Below are positions 1 to 6,015 of a stretch of DNA of 12,200 nucleotides, in pieces (within the stretch, counting starts at the first letter, position 1; each line of letters opens with the position of its first letter). Position numbers and translations under genes: made by a program. The DNA is from JBPCOB01 sp051000715 (GTDB taxonomy: Bacteria; Actinomycetota; Actinomycetes; JALYNC01): positions 1 to 12,200 of the forward strand of contig JBPCOB010000054.1 in the NCBI GenBank assembly GCA_051000715.1, read 5' to 3'. The notes under the pieces are model-generated. The model made no database searches. It was not told the origin of the DNA and saw only the letters and a program-made list of their open reading frames with translations.

Positions 1-63
1 TCGCTCACCGGCGACGTTGCGGGTGGGGACGAAGTCGCCGTACCTGCGGCGGCCCCGGCATGA
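1..63 (+). CDS. ABC transporter ATP-binding protein, C-terminal end only
   Basis: Frame 1 is open from the first base and ends at TGA 61-63. The visible tail starts SLTGD and ends AAAPA. A phenylalanine/leucine-LTG element close to the end, followed by a short Ala-rich tail, is typical of DrrA-type export ATPases (for example ...FLxLTG). The stop overlaps the ATG of the next gene (ATGA, 60-63), an ABC-2 permease, which supports the assignment by context. All catalytic motifs lie outside the window, so the call rests on the tail and on the neighbour. Confidence 0.6.
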   Translation, partial: SLTGDVAGGDEVAVPAAAPA

Positions 64-836
64 GCGCGGCGAGCCTGGCGCTGCACCAGGTGCGGTACGA
101 GCAGAAGAGCTACTGGCGCAACCCGGCCGCCGCCTTCTTCACCTTCGTCTTCCCGATCATGTTTTTAGTGATCTTCGCCTCCCTCAACTCCGGGGAACGG
201 ATCGACTTCCTCGGCGGCCTGAAGTACAACCAGTACTACACCCCAGGGATCATCGCGTTCGGCGTGATCAGCGCCTGTTACACCAACCTCGCGATGACCC
301 TCTCGCTGCGCCGGGACGCCGGCATCCTGAAGCGGCTGCGGGGCACGCCGCTGCCCGCCTCGTCGATGTTCGGCGGCCTGCTCGGCAACTCCGCGATCAT
401 CTCGATCATCCTGGTGGCGCTGGTCACCGCGATCGGCATCGTGTTCTACGGCGTGACCTTTCCCGGTCACTACCTCGCGCTGGCGGCGGCGCTGCTGGCC
501 GGGGCAGCATGCTTCTGCGCCATCGGGGTGGCCGTGTCCTCGCTCATCCCGAACGCCGACGCCGCGCCCGCCGTGGTCAACGCGGTGCTCTTCCCGCTGC
601 TGTTCATCTCCGGCGTGTTCTTCCCGGTCGACCCGGCGTCGCTGCTCGCCAAGATCGCGAACTACTTCCCGATCCGGCACTTCGTCAACGCGGTCTTCGC
701 CGCCTTCGACCCGCGAATACCGCACCGCATCACCGCCGGCTTCGCCGGTCACGACCTGCTCGTCGTCGGCCTGTGGGCGGCCGGGGCGGCGGTGTTCGCC
801 GTACGCCGGTTCCGCTGGGAGCCCGGTCGCCGCTAA
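60..836 (+). CDS. ABC-2 type transporter permease (DrrB-like)
   Basis: A 258-residue integral membrane protein, the usual length for an ABC-2 permease, with about six hydrophobic segments at roughly residues 23-42, 61-84, 103-131, 138-162, 169-190 and 231-249. Family landmarks are the cytoplasmic LKRLRGTPLP segment (90-99) after the second helix and SGVFFP (184-189) near the fifth. It would pair with the ATPase whose end overlaps its start by 4 bp (ATGA) and export an unknown substrate, such as a drug, lipid or polymer, across the cytoplasmic membrane. ATG 60 is chosen because of that overlap. One oddity is Leu36, encoded by TTA (165-167), a very rare codon in DNA of this composition. The next gene is convergent and starts 8 bp after the stop. 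Substrate cannot be predicted. Confidence 0.9.
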   Translation: MSAASLALHQVRYEQKSYWRNPAAAFFTFVFPIMFLVIFASLNSGERIDFLGGLKYNQYYTPGIIAFGVISACYTNLAMTLSLRRDAGILKRLRGTPLPASSMFGGLLGNSAIISIILVALVTAIGIVFYGVTFPGHYLALAAALLAGAACFCAIGVAVSSLIPNADAAPAVVNAVLFPLLFISGVFFPVDPASLLAKIANYFPIRHFVNAVFAAFDPRIPHRITAGFAGHDLLVVGLWAAGAAVFAVRRFRWEPGRR

Positions 837-860
837 CCGCCGCTCAGCCGGCTCGGCGGC
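837..860. terminator. possible bidirectional hairpin at a convergent junction
   Basis: CCGCCG (837-842) can pair with CGGCGG (854-859), or GCCGC (839-843) with GCGGC (856-860), around a loop containing AGCCGGCT. It lies between and over the stops of the convergent ABC-2 permease and Clp-N genes. There is no U tract and the base composition favours chance hairpins, so this is a weak candidate. Confidence 0.25.
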
Positions 861-1401
861 CGAGCTCCTCGACGACCTCCGCCCGGATGCCGGCGTAGGT
901 CACCCCGCGCTCGGCCAGCAGGCCGGCGACGGGCGCGACCTCGGCCTGCACTAGCGCGAGCAGCAGGTGCTCTGTTCCCAGGTAGTTGTGGCGGAGGTCG
1001 GCTGCCTCGCGCAGCGAGAGCTCGAGGACCCGCTTGGCCTCCGCAGTGAACGGCACGGCGCCCGGACCCCGGGATCGGCCATCTCCTCGACCGGGGCGGC
1101 GCCGGTCCAACGCGCCAGGACCAAATGCCTCTTCCGTCCGTCGCCGAACCTCGTCGAGGTCGATGCCCAGTACCGCGAGCCGCTCGGCGTCGAACCGCCC
1201 GGCCGAAAGCCTCCGATCGACCCGCACCCCGCTCGCGCTCAGACCGTGGCCGCGCAAGAGCTGACCGCCGATGCCGCCGTCCTCCTGCAACAGCCCGAGC
1301 AGGAGGTGCTCCGGGCCGAGGTGGCCGTGCCCGAGCGCGCCGCTCTCCTCGCCGGCGAGCCGGACAACAGCCCGCGCCCGCTTCGTGAACCGCTCGAACA
1401 C
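844..1401 (-). CDS. Clp N-terminal repeat protein without ATPase domain
   Basis: A 185-residue protein starting FERFTKRAR, as ClpC proteins do. It has two Clp N-type repeats, at about residues 2-60 and 117-180. Each has the core LGPEHLLLGLLQ (28-39) or LGTEHLLLALVQ (141-152). They are joined by a charged Arg/Gly/Asp-rich linker (about 85-116). There is no Walker A or B motif, so it is not an unfoldase. In ClpC the N domain binds adaptors and substrates, so a free pair of repeats could act as an adaptor, a decoy or a partner-binding module; that is inference. The GTG start at 1401 is chosen because it gives the family N-terminus, has AGGTGAGG upstream (inside the preceding gene's end), and begins 2 bp after the stop of the HTH gene (TAGCGGTG). 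An ATG at 1497 would add 32 residues overlapping that gene and is rejected. Co-transcribed with the HTH gene. Confidence 0.85.
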   Translation of the reverse strand: MFERFTKRARAVVRLAGEESGALGHGHLGPEHLLLGLLQEDGGIGGQLLRGHGLSASGVRVDRRLSAGRFDAERLAVLGIDLDEVRRRTEEAFGPGALDRRRPGRGDGRSRGPGAVPFTAEAKRVLELSLREAADLRHNYLGTEHLLLALVQAEVAPVAGLLAERGVTYAGIRAEVVEELGRRAG

Positions 1402-1403
1402 CG

Positions 1404-1637
1404 CTACCTCACCTTTCCGAGCAGCCGCCGGCCGGCGCCGTACTTCTTGTGCACCGCCTGCTTGCTGACGCCGAGGACCGTCGCGATCTCCTGCCACGAC
1501 CAGCCGGCGGCGCGCGCGTTGTGCACCTGCAGCTCCTCCAGGGACTCGAGCAGGATGGCCAGGGCAGCCACCGCCGCCAGCCCAACGGCCGGGTCCCGGC
1601 TGGAGGCCTCACCGGCCAGCACGGTTGCGTTCGCCAT
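1404..1637 (-). CDS. small helix-turn-helix DNA-binding protein, likely autoregulator
   Basis: A 77-residue protein. Residues 20-43 form a long Ala/Leu-rich helix (with LLESLEELQVHNAR), suitable for dimerisation. Residues 46-66 read WSWQEIATVLGVSKQAVHKKY, a clear helix-turn-helix with the pattern of a sigma-region-4 or MarR-like recognition unit (QEIA..LGVSKQAVHKKY). The C-terminus is basic. It has no sensor domain, so its signal may come from the Clp-N protein encoded 2 bp downstream. The ATG at 1637 is the only sensible start, and a good -10 element ends exactly six bases before it, predicting a leaderless mRNA. Two matching palindromes overlap that promoter, which suggests the protein represses its own unit and perhaps the divergent DUF1684 gene. 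The HTH call is firm; target and signal are inferred. Confidence 0.85.
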   Translation of the reverse strand: MANATVLAGEASSRDPAVGLAAVAALAILLESLEELQVHNARAAGWSWQEIATVLGVSKQAVHKKYGAGRRLLGKVR

Positions 1638-1673
1638 GTCGTCAACCTACGTTGACCGCGGCACATCTGTCAA
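1637..1673 (-). promoter_or_regulatory. promoter of the HTH/Clp-N unit, predicted leaderless
   Basis: Reading the - strand: TTGACA (1673-1668), an 18-bp spacer, TAGGTT (1649-1644), then GACGAC and ATG. The six bases between the -10 hexamer and the A of the ATG put the expected transcription start on the A itself. No Shine-Dalgarno fits between them. Leaderless mRNAs are common in actinobacteria, so this is plausible. Confidence 0.65.
1641..1656. promoter_or_regulatory. operator candidate 1: GTCAAC-CTAC-GTTGAC
   Basis: A perfect 6-4-6 inverted repeat that begins 3 bp upstream of the HTH gene's ATG and covers its -10 element (AACCTA on the + strand, 1644-1649). It is repeated almost exactly 28 bp away. 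I do not match it to a named regulator's site. Confidence 0.7.
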
Positions 1674-1684
1674 TCAGCGTTGAC
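1669..1684. promoter_or_regulatory. operator candidate 2: GTCAAT-CAGC-GTTGAC
   Basis: A second copy of the same palindrome, with five of six arm pairs intact (GTCAAT against GTTGAC; the inner pair is mismatched). It starts 28 bp from copy 1 and overlaps the -35 element of the HTH promoter (TGTCAA on the + strand, 1668-1673). Two equal sites over both promoter hexamers are typical of repression by a dimeric HTH protein. Confidence 0.65.
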
Positions 1685-1751
1685 GACGACGGCACTCTCT
1701 CCTGGGCCACCGAGGGCAGCGCCCGCCAGCGGACGTGCCAGGGTCAGGGCC

Positions 1752-2384
1752 ATGTCCCTGACCCTGCTCGACTGGCGGCGCCGGATCTTCGCCCTGTACG
1801 CCGAGGTGCGGGGGAGCGACGACCCGCAGGTCGCGCACGAGCACTGGCGACACACCAGGGACGAGCTCTTCGCAACGCACCCGGACTCGCCGTTGCTGCC
1901 GGCCGCGAGGGCCGACTTCGCCGGGCTGCCCGTCGCGTTCTACGACCCCGAGCTGCGGTTCGAGGTGCAGCTGGACACCGAGGTGGAGGCGACGGAGCTA
2001 GCCGTTCCGACCGGGACCGACGGCCTCGTCACGTTCCGCCGGGCCGGCCGGCTGCGGCTGGCCCTCGGCGACCTGGACGTCTGGCGGCTGACCAGCTACG
2101 GCGGTGGGCTGTTCGTCCCGGTCAAGGACGCCGGTGCCGGCCGGACGACGTACGGCGGTGGCCGCTACCTGCTCGACACCATCAAGGGCGCAGACCTCGG
2201 TGGAGACGTCGACCCGGCCACCGGGAGCGGGACCGTGGTCGCCGACCTGAACTTCGCCTACAACCCGTCCTGCGCCTACGACCCGGCCTGGGCCTGCCCA
2301 CTGGCACCGCCGGGCAACGTGCTTGCCGCCGACGTGGCGGCCGGCGAGCTGATGCCGGCGGACGGCTGGAAGCTGGGCGACTAG
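1752..2384 (+). CDS. DUF1684 family protein
   Basis: A 210-residue soluble protein with no signal peptide or membrane segment. It carries the DUF1684 signature near the end: DLNFAYNPSCAYDPAWACPL (165-184) followed by APPGN, close to the family pattern DFN.AYNP.CA...CPLPPP.N. Upstream are the family's FYDPELRF-like segment and the basic WRRRIFALY opening. The function of the family is not known and I do not assign one. ATG 1752 is chosen; the only upstream in-frame start is TTG 1680, which lies inside operator candidate 2. No strong Shine-Dalgarno is visible (GGTCAGGGCC precedes the ATG). It is divergent from the HTH/Clp-N unit, so the two palindromes may control it too. Its TAG stop shares the tetranucleotide CTAG with the stop of the convergent binding-protein gene. 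Confidence 0.85.
   Translation: MSLTLLDWRRRIFALYAEVRGSDDPQVAHEHWRHTRDELFATHPDSPLLPAARADFAGLPVAFYDPELRFEVQLDTEVEATELAVPTGTDGLVTFRRAGRLRLALGDLDVWRLTSYGGGLFVPVKDAGAGRTTYGGGRYLLDTIKGADLGGDVDPATGSGTVVADLNFAYNPSCAYDPAWACPLAPPGNVLAADVAAGELMPADGWKLGD
2381..2384. other. CTAG shared by two convergent stop codons
   Basis: The palindrome CTAG supplies TAG to the DUF1684 gene on the + strand (2382-2384) and TAG to the binding-protein gene on the - strand (2383-2381), so the two coding regions overlap by 4 bp with no room for a separate terminator between them. Confidence 0.9.
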
Positions 2385-3319
2385 ATCAGGCCCTTGCTCC
2401 TGAGGAAGTCCATCGCCACCTGCTTGGGGTTCTGCCGGTCGATGTCGGCCTTCTTGTTGAGGGCCACCAGCTCATCGGTCGTCAGTGCCGCCGAGACCTT
2501 GTCCAGCGCGGCGGTGAGGTCAGCCTTGGCCTTGCCGGACCGCACGACCGGAACGACGTTGTCGGCGTTCTGTAGGCCCTTGTCGTCCTCGAGCACCTTG
2601 AGGCCGAGCGCCTCGATGCCGCCGTCGGAGGAGAAGACCAGGCCGATCTGCACCTTGCCGTTCTTGATGGCGGTCTTCGTCAGCGGGCCGCCGGTGTCGA
2701 GCGAGGAGAAACCAGTGAACTTGAGCCCATAGGTGCGCTCGAGGCCGAGCTGGCAGAAGGGCCGCTTGGGGCACTCCGACGGACCGCCGAGAACCAGCTT
2801 CCCCTTGTACGACGCGAGATCGGAGAGCGTGGTCAAGTTGTTGTCGGTCGCGAACTTCGCCGTGACGGCGAAGGCGTTCTGGTCGGTCGCCGGCGACGGC
2901 GTGAGCACCTTGACGCCCTTGGGCTCGAGCAACGACTTCAGCGCCGATACCGTCTTGTCCACGTCGGAGGACGCCAGCGGCGTCGGATTCGGGCCGTTCT
3001 TCTTGCCGTTGAGGAACTCGGTCAGGGTCGAGAGGTACTCGGGAACGACGTCGACGTCGCCCTTCTCCAGCGCCGGCTCCACCACCTCCCTGGTGGTCAG
3101 CGACTTCACCGTCACCTTGTAGCCGGCCTTCTTGAGCACCTCGGCGTACATGTTCGCGAGGATCGCGCTCTCGTTGAAGTTGAACGCGGCGATCGTGACG
3201 CTGCCCTTGTCGCCGCTGCCACCCCCGGCGGAACCGGTGGAGCCGCCGGTGCCGCAACCGGCGAGCAACAGCCCAGCCAGCAAGGGAACAGCGAGAATAC
3301 GGATACGAGGGCGCAACAT
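2381..3319 (-). CDS. osmoprotectant ABC transporter substrate-binding lipoprotein (OpuBC/OpuCC/ProX-type)
   Basis: A 312-residue lipoprotein. A basic start and hydrophobic stretch lead to the lipobox LLAG-C with Cys22, so it should be anchored outside the membrane, followed by a Gly/Ser linker (23-39). The fold markers of the glycine betaine/choline-binding OpuAC-type family are present: FNFNESAILANMYAEVL (46-62), PALEKGDVDVVPEYLST (82-98), GGPSECPKRPFCQLGLERTYGL (179-200) and VFSSDGG (228-234). Cys183 and Cys189 could form a disulfide. It would deliver glycine betaine, choline or a related compound to the two permeases encoded upstream. The start has AAGGCGGGAG just upstream (3322-3331). A 131-bp gap separates it from the permease gene, unlike the 4-bp overlap between the permeases. 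Family certain, exact ligand not. Confidence 0.9.
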   Translation of the reverse strand: MLRPRIRILAVPLLAGLLLAGCGTGGSTGSAGGGSGDKGSVTIAAFNFNESAILANMYAEVLKKAGYKVTVKSLTTREVVEPALEKGDVDVVPEYLSTLTEFLNGKKNGPNPTPLASSDVDKTVSALKSLLEPKGVKVLTPSPATDQNAFAVTAKFATDNNLTTLSDLASYKGKLVLGGPSECPKRPFCQLGLERTYGLKFTGFSSLDTGGPLTKTAIKNGKVQIGLVFSSDGGIEALGLKVLEDDKGLQNADNVVPVVRSGKAKADLTAALDKVSAALTTDELVALNKKADIDRQNPKQVAMDFLRSKGLI

Positions 3320-3450
3320 GGCTCCCGCCTTCTGTGTCCCGCGCCCGGCATCTCCGGGTCGCGCGTGTCGGGCGGGGCGTGCTCCCCGCTGTCGTTACAC
3401 CCAATCCCGCCGGTCGGGGAAGCGCAAGTGCGCGTTACCCAGTCGTAAGG
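3320..3450 (-). other. 131-bp intercistronic gap with two hairpins before the binding-protein gene
   Basis: The longest gene-free stretch in the window. It holds the ribosome-binding sequence AAGGCGGGAG (3322-3331) and two inverted repeats: CCCGG/CCGGG (3344-3348 with 3354-3358, 5-nt loop) and GCGGGG/CCCCGC (3372-3377 with 3384-3389, 6-nt loop). A small GCGC-AAGT-GCGC repeat lies at 3422-3433. No convincing -35/-10 pair is visible. It may protect or process the mRNA so that the binding protein outnumbers the permeases, or hide a promoter. Confidence 0.45.
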
Positions 3451-4161
3451 TCAGGCCCCGGCCGGCGCCGGCGTCGCCTCGCTGCCCGGCAACGTCGCGA
3501 TCTTCCGGCGTCCGGGGGTAACCGCGTTCTGGACCGCGCCCAGGCCCAGCTCGGTGACCAGGGCGAGCGCCGCGACCAGCACGGCGCCGGCCAGCAGCAT
3601 CGGCCGGTCCTGCTGACCGAAGCCGTCCACGATGAAGCGACCGAGCCCGCCGCCGCCGACGAGCGCGGCCAGCGTTGCCGTGGCCACCACCTGGACCGCA
3701 GCGGTGCGTACGCCGGCCGAGATCAGCGGCAGCGCGAGCGGCACCTCGACCCGCCGCAGCAGCTCAGCCCCGGTCATGCCCATGCCGACGGCCGCCTCGC
3801 GAACCTCCCGGTCGACCCCACGGACCCCGACGTAGGCGTTGGTCAGGATGGGCGGGATCGCGAAGAGGACCAGCGCGATCAGGGTCGCCCGGTTGCCGAA
3901 CCCGATCGGGGAGGCGGCGAAGAGCACCAGGATGGCAAAGGTCGGGACGGCTCGGCCGACGTTGGAGATGTTCACGGCCAGCGCCCCACCGCGGCCGATG
4001 TGACCGAGGAAGAGCGCGATCGGCAACGCGACGACGCAGGCGAGCAGGACCGCGCCGACGGTGAGCTGCACGTGCTCGAAGAGCCGGAAGGGCACCCCGG
4101 CGCGACCGGTCCAGTGCTTGCCGTCGAGAAACCACGTGAGCGTGTCGCCGATCGTGTTCAC
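3451..4161 (-). CDS. osmoprotectant ABC transporter permease (OpuBD/ProZ-type)
   Basis: A 236-residue inner-membrane permease of the binding-protein-dependent transport family, with five or six hydrophobic segments. The EAA loop reads EAAVGMGMTGAELLRRVEVP (about residues 125-144), the contact site for the ATPase. The typical GRAVPTFAILVL and VGGGGLGRFIVDG segments of the OpuB/OpuC permeases are present. GTG 4161 is chosen because it overlaps the stop of the preceding permease gene (GTGA, 4158-4161) and gives a family-like N-terminus (VNTIGDTLTWF); an ATG six codons earlier would overlap further. With the other permease it would form the transmembrane heterodimer of the importer. The tail ends in an Ala/Pro-rich stretch. 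Confidence 0.9.
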   Translation of the reverse strand: MNTIGDTLTWFLDGKHWTGRAGVPFRLFEHVQLTVGAVLLACVVALPIALFLGHIGRGGALAVNISNVGRAVPTFAILVLFAASPIGFGNRATLIALVLFAIPPILTNAYVGVRGVDREVREAAVGMGMTGAELLRRVEVPLALPLISAGVRTAAVQVVATATLAALVGGGGLGRFIVDGFGQQDRPMLLAGAVLVAALALVTELGLGAVQNAVTPGRRKIATLPGSEATPAPAGA

Positions 4162-4808
4162 GCGCGACGCCTCTCCCACGGTGTCAGCAGCCGCTGGACC
4201 CCGAGCAGCAGGCCGTCAGCGAGCAGCGCGAGCGCGATGCACAATGCCCCGGCGGTGACTATCTCCGCGCGGTACAGGCTGTTCAGGCCCTCCAGGATCA
4301 GCCCCCCGAGGCCGCCGTAGCCGACCAACGCGCCGACGGTGACCAGCGCGATGGTGGAGACGGTCGCGACCCGCAGGCCGGCGATGATGGCCGGCAGCGC
4401 GAGTGGCAGCTCGACCTGCAGCAGCATCCGGGTGGACCCGTAGCCCATCCCCCGGGCGGCCTCCCGGACCTCGTCGGGCACCTCCGCCAGCCCGGTCAGG
4501 ACGTTGCGGACCAGGATCAGCAGCGTGTAGCCCACCAGGCCGATCTCGACGGTGAGCGGTTGCAGCCCGGTGAAGGGCACCAGCGCGGCGAACAGGGCCA
4601 GTGACGGGATCGTGTAGATCGCTCCGGCTACCCCGAGGATCGGCAGCTGACTGCGCGGGTACCTTCGAGCGAGCACGGCCAGCGGCATTGCGATCAGCAA
4701 CCCGATGACCACCGCCCAGGCCGTGAGCGCGACATGCTGGCGGGTAGCCGCCAGGATGGCTTCGGAGTTCTGTTGCACGTACTGCCAACTGAACCAGGGG
4801 TCATGCAT
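4158..4808 (-). CDS. osmoprotectant ABC transporter permease (OpuBB/ProW-type)
   Basis: A 216-residue membrane permease. Short N-terminal WFSWQYV helix start, then hydrophobic segments; the EAA loop reads EAARGMGYGSTRMLLQVELP, and the conserved GAIYTIPSLALFA and VGYGGLGGLILEGL segments are those of OpuB/OpuC/ProW-type permeases. ATG 4808 is chosen: GGGAG lies four bases upstream, and residues further upstream in this frame are antisense to the ATPase gene and look non-biological. It is the first gene of the - strand part of the locus and overlaps the next permease by GTGA. The ATPase gene starts divergently 61 bp away, or 31 bp if its upstream GTG is used. Confidence 0.9.
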   Translation of the reverse strand: MHDPWFSWQYVQQNSEAILAATRQHVALTAWAVVIGLLIAMPLAVLARRYPRSQLPILGVAGAIYTIPSLALFAALVPFTGLQPLTVEIGLVGYTLLILVRNVLTGLAEVPDEVREAARGMGYGSTRMLLQVELPLALPAIIAGLRVATVSTIALVTVGALVGYGGLGGLILEGLNSLYRAEIVTAGALCIALALLADGLLLGVQRLLTPWERRRA

Positions 4809-4869
4809 GTGGCTCCCGCTCTCGAGAGGAACGAGCAGCGTGGACTCGGCGAACGCTACCCCGGAGCCG
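4809..4869. promoter_or_regulatory. divergent intergenic region of the osmoprotectant transporter
   Basis: These 61 bp must carry, or lie between, the control sites of both halves of the transporter locus. I see a perfect 10-bp palindrome CTCTCGAGAG (4819-4828) and, on the + strand, GAGAGGA (4824-4830), which could be a ribosome-binding site for a GTG at 4840. No convincing -35/-10 pair is visible on either strand, so the promoters may reach into the coding regions. Confidence 0.4.
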
Positions 4870-5994
4870 ATGATTCGGCTGGACCGCGTGAGCAAACGGT
4901 ACGCCGACGGCACCACGGCCGTCGCGGAGCTGTCCCTCGACGTGCTGCCCGGTGAGATCGCGGTCCTGGTCGGCCCGTCGGGCTGCGGCAAGACGACCAC
5001 GATGAAGATGGTGAACCGGCTGATCGAGCCATCGAGCGGCCGCATCATCCTCGCCGGCGAGGACGTCACCGGAGCCGACCCGGTGGAGCTGCGGCGGCGG
5101 ATCGGCTACGTGATCCAGCAGATCGGGCTCTTCCCGCACCTGTCGGTGGCCGACAACGTGGCCACGGTACCCAAGCTGCTGGGCTGGGACCGGACCCGCA
5201 CCCGCGGCCGGGTCACCGAGCTGCTCGAGCTGGTGGGGCTGGACCCGAAGCTGCACGGCCCGCGCTACCCGCACCAGCTCTCCGGCGGCCAGCGGCAGCG
5301 GGTCGGAGTCGCCCGCGCACTCGCCGCCGACCCCCCGGTGCTGCTGATGGACGAGCCGTTCGGGGCGGTCGACCCGATCGCCCGGGACCGGTTGCAGGTG
5401 GAGTTCCTGCGGCTGCAGGGTGAGGTTCGCAAGACGATCGTCTTCGTCACCCACGACCTCGATGAGGCGGTGAAGCTGGGGGACCGGATAGCGGTGCTGC
5501 GCGAGGGCGGCCACCTGGAGCAGTACGACACGCCGGCGACGATCCTCGGTCATCCCGCATCGGAGTTCGTCGCCGACTTCGTGGGTGCCGACCGCGGGCT
5601 CAAGCGCCTCACCGTGACCGGAATAGATCCGGCCGATCTCGAGCATCCGCCGGCGGTGACCGTGGACGACCAGCTCGCCGAGGTCCGCCGTACGCTCGAG
5701 CGGGACAACGCCCGGTGGGCGGTGGTACTCGACCGCGACGGCATGCTGCACGGGTGGATCAGCGCCCAGCGCGCGGCGGGGGACGGCACCGTCCTCGACC
5801 GAGCCCGGCGGATGGATGCCTGGGTACCGCGTACCGCCTCGCTGAAGTCCGCGTTCTCGGCCATGCTCGCTCACGACGCCGGTTGGGTCGCCGTTCTCGA
5901 CGAGGGCCGCTACCTCGGCGTCCTCACCCCGGCGGCCCTGCACCGTGGGCTGCGCCGGTCGGTGGACGCCGAGCCGATGGCACGGACGGGATAG
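4870..5994 (+). CDS. osmoprotectant ABC transporter ATP-binding protein with CBS domains (OpuBA/OpuCA/ProV-type)
   Basis: A 374-residue ATPase with all catalytic motifs: Walker A GPSGCGKT (35-42), Q-loop QQ (83-84), signature LSGGQRQRV (137-145), Walker B LLMDE (158-162) and H-switch His195. Residues from about 250 form the paired CBS region of the OpuA/OpuC ATPases (WAVVLDRDGMLHGWIS, then WVAVLDEGRYLGVLTPAAL); in relatives this region senses ionic strength or nucleotides. It would power uptake through the two permeases encoded divergently. Start: ATG 4870 gives the usual MIRLDRVSKRYADGT opening but has only GGAG three bases upstream. GTG 4840, ten codons earlier, has GAGAGGA nine bases upstream and is a real alternative. 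The gene is alone on its strand and is followed after 21 bp by the convergent end of the folate operon. Confidence 0.92.
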   Translation: MIRLDRVSKRYADGTTAVAELSLDVLPGEIAVLVGPSGCGKTTTMKMVNRLIEPSSGRIILAGEDVTGADPVELRRRIGYVIQQIGLFPHLSVADNVATVPKLLGWDRTRTRGRVTELLELVGLDPKLHGPRYPHQLSGGQRQRVGVARALAADPPVLLMDEPFGAVDPIARDRLQVEFLRLQGEVRKTIVFVTHDLDEAVKLGDRIAVLREGGHLEQYDTPATILGHPASEFVADFVGADRGLKRLTVTGIDPADLEHPPAVTVDDQLAEVRRTLERDNARWAVVLDRDGMLHGWISAQRAAGDGTVLDRARRMDAWVPRTASLKSAFSAMLAHDAGWVAVLDEGRYLGVLTPAALHRGLRRSVDAEPMARTG

Positions 5995-6015
5995 CTGGAC
6001 CGTCGAGGCTGAGCA

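Noticed and set aside
967..1683. Long + strand frames across the HTH/Clp-N region
   Set aside because: They are antisense shadows; the - strand products have clear HTH and Clp N motifs, while these have none.
1680..1751. TTG start giving 24 extra residues to the DUF1684 protein
   Set aside because: The TTG is part of operator candidate 2, the added residues are Pro/Ala/Arg-rich noise, and ATG 1752 gives a compact family-like start.
4819..4828. CTCTCGAGAG palindrome as an operator
   Set aside because: Only one copy, short, and partly explained by a ribosome-binding sequence; noted within the intergenic entry but not claimed as a binding site.
4809..5069. N-terminal extension of the first osmoprotectant permease to 303 residues
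   Set aside because: The extension is antisense to the Walker A region of the ATPase gene and does not resemble a permease; ATG 4808 with GGGAG upstream fits.
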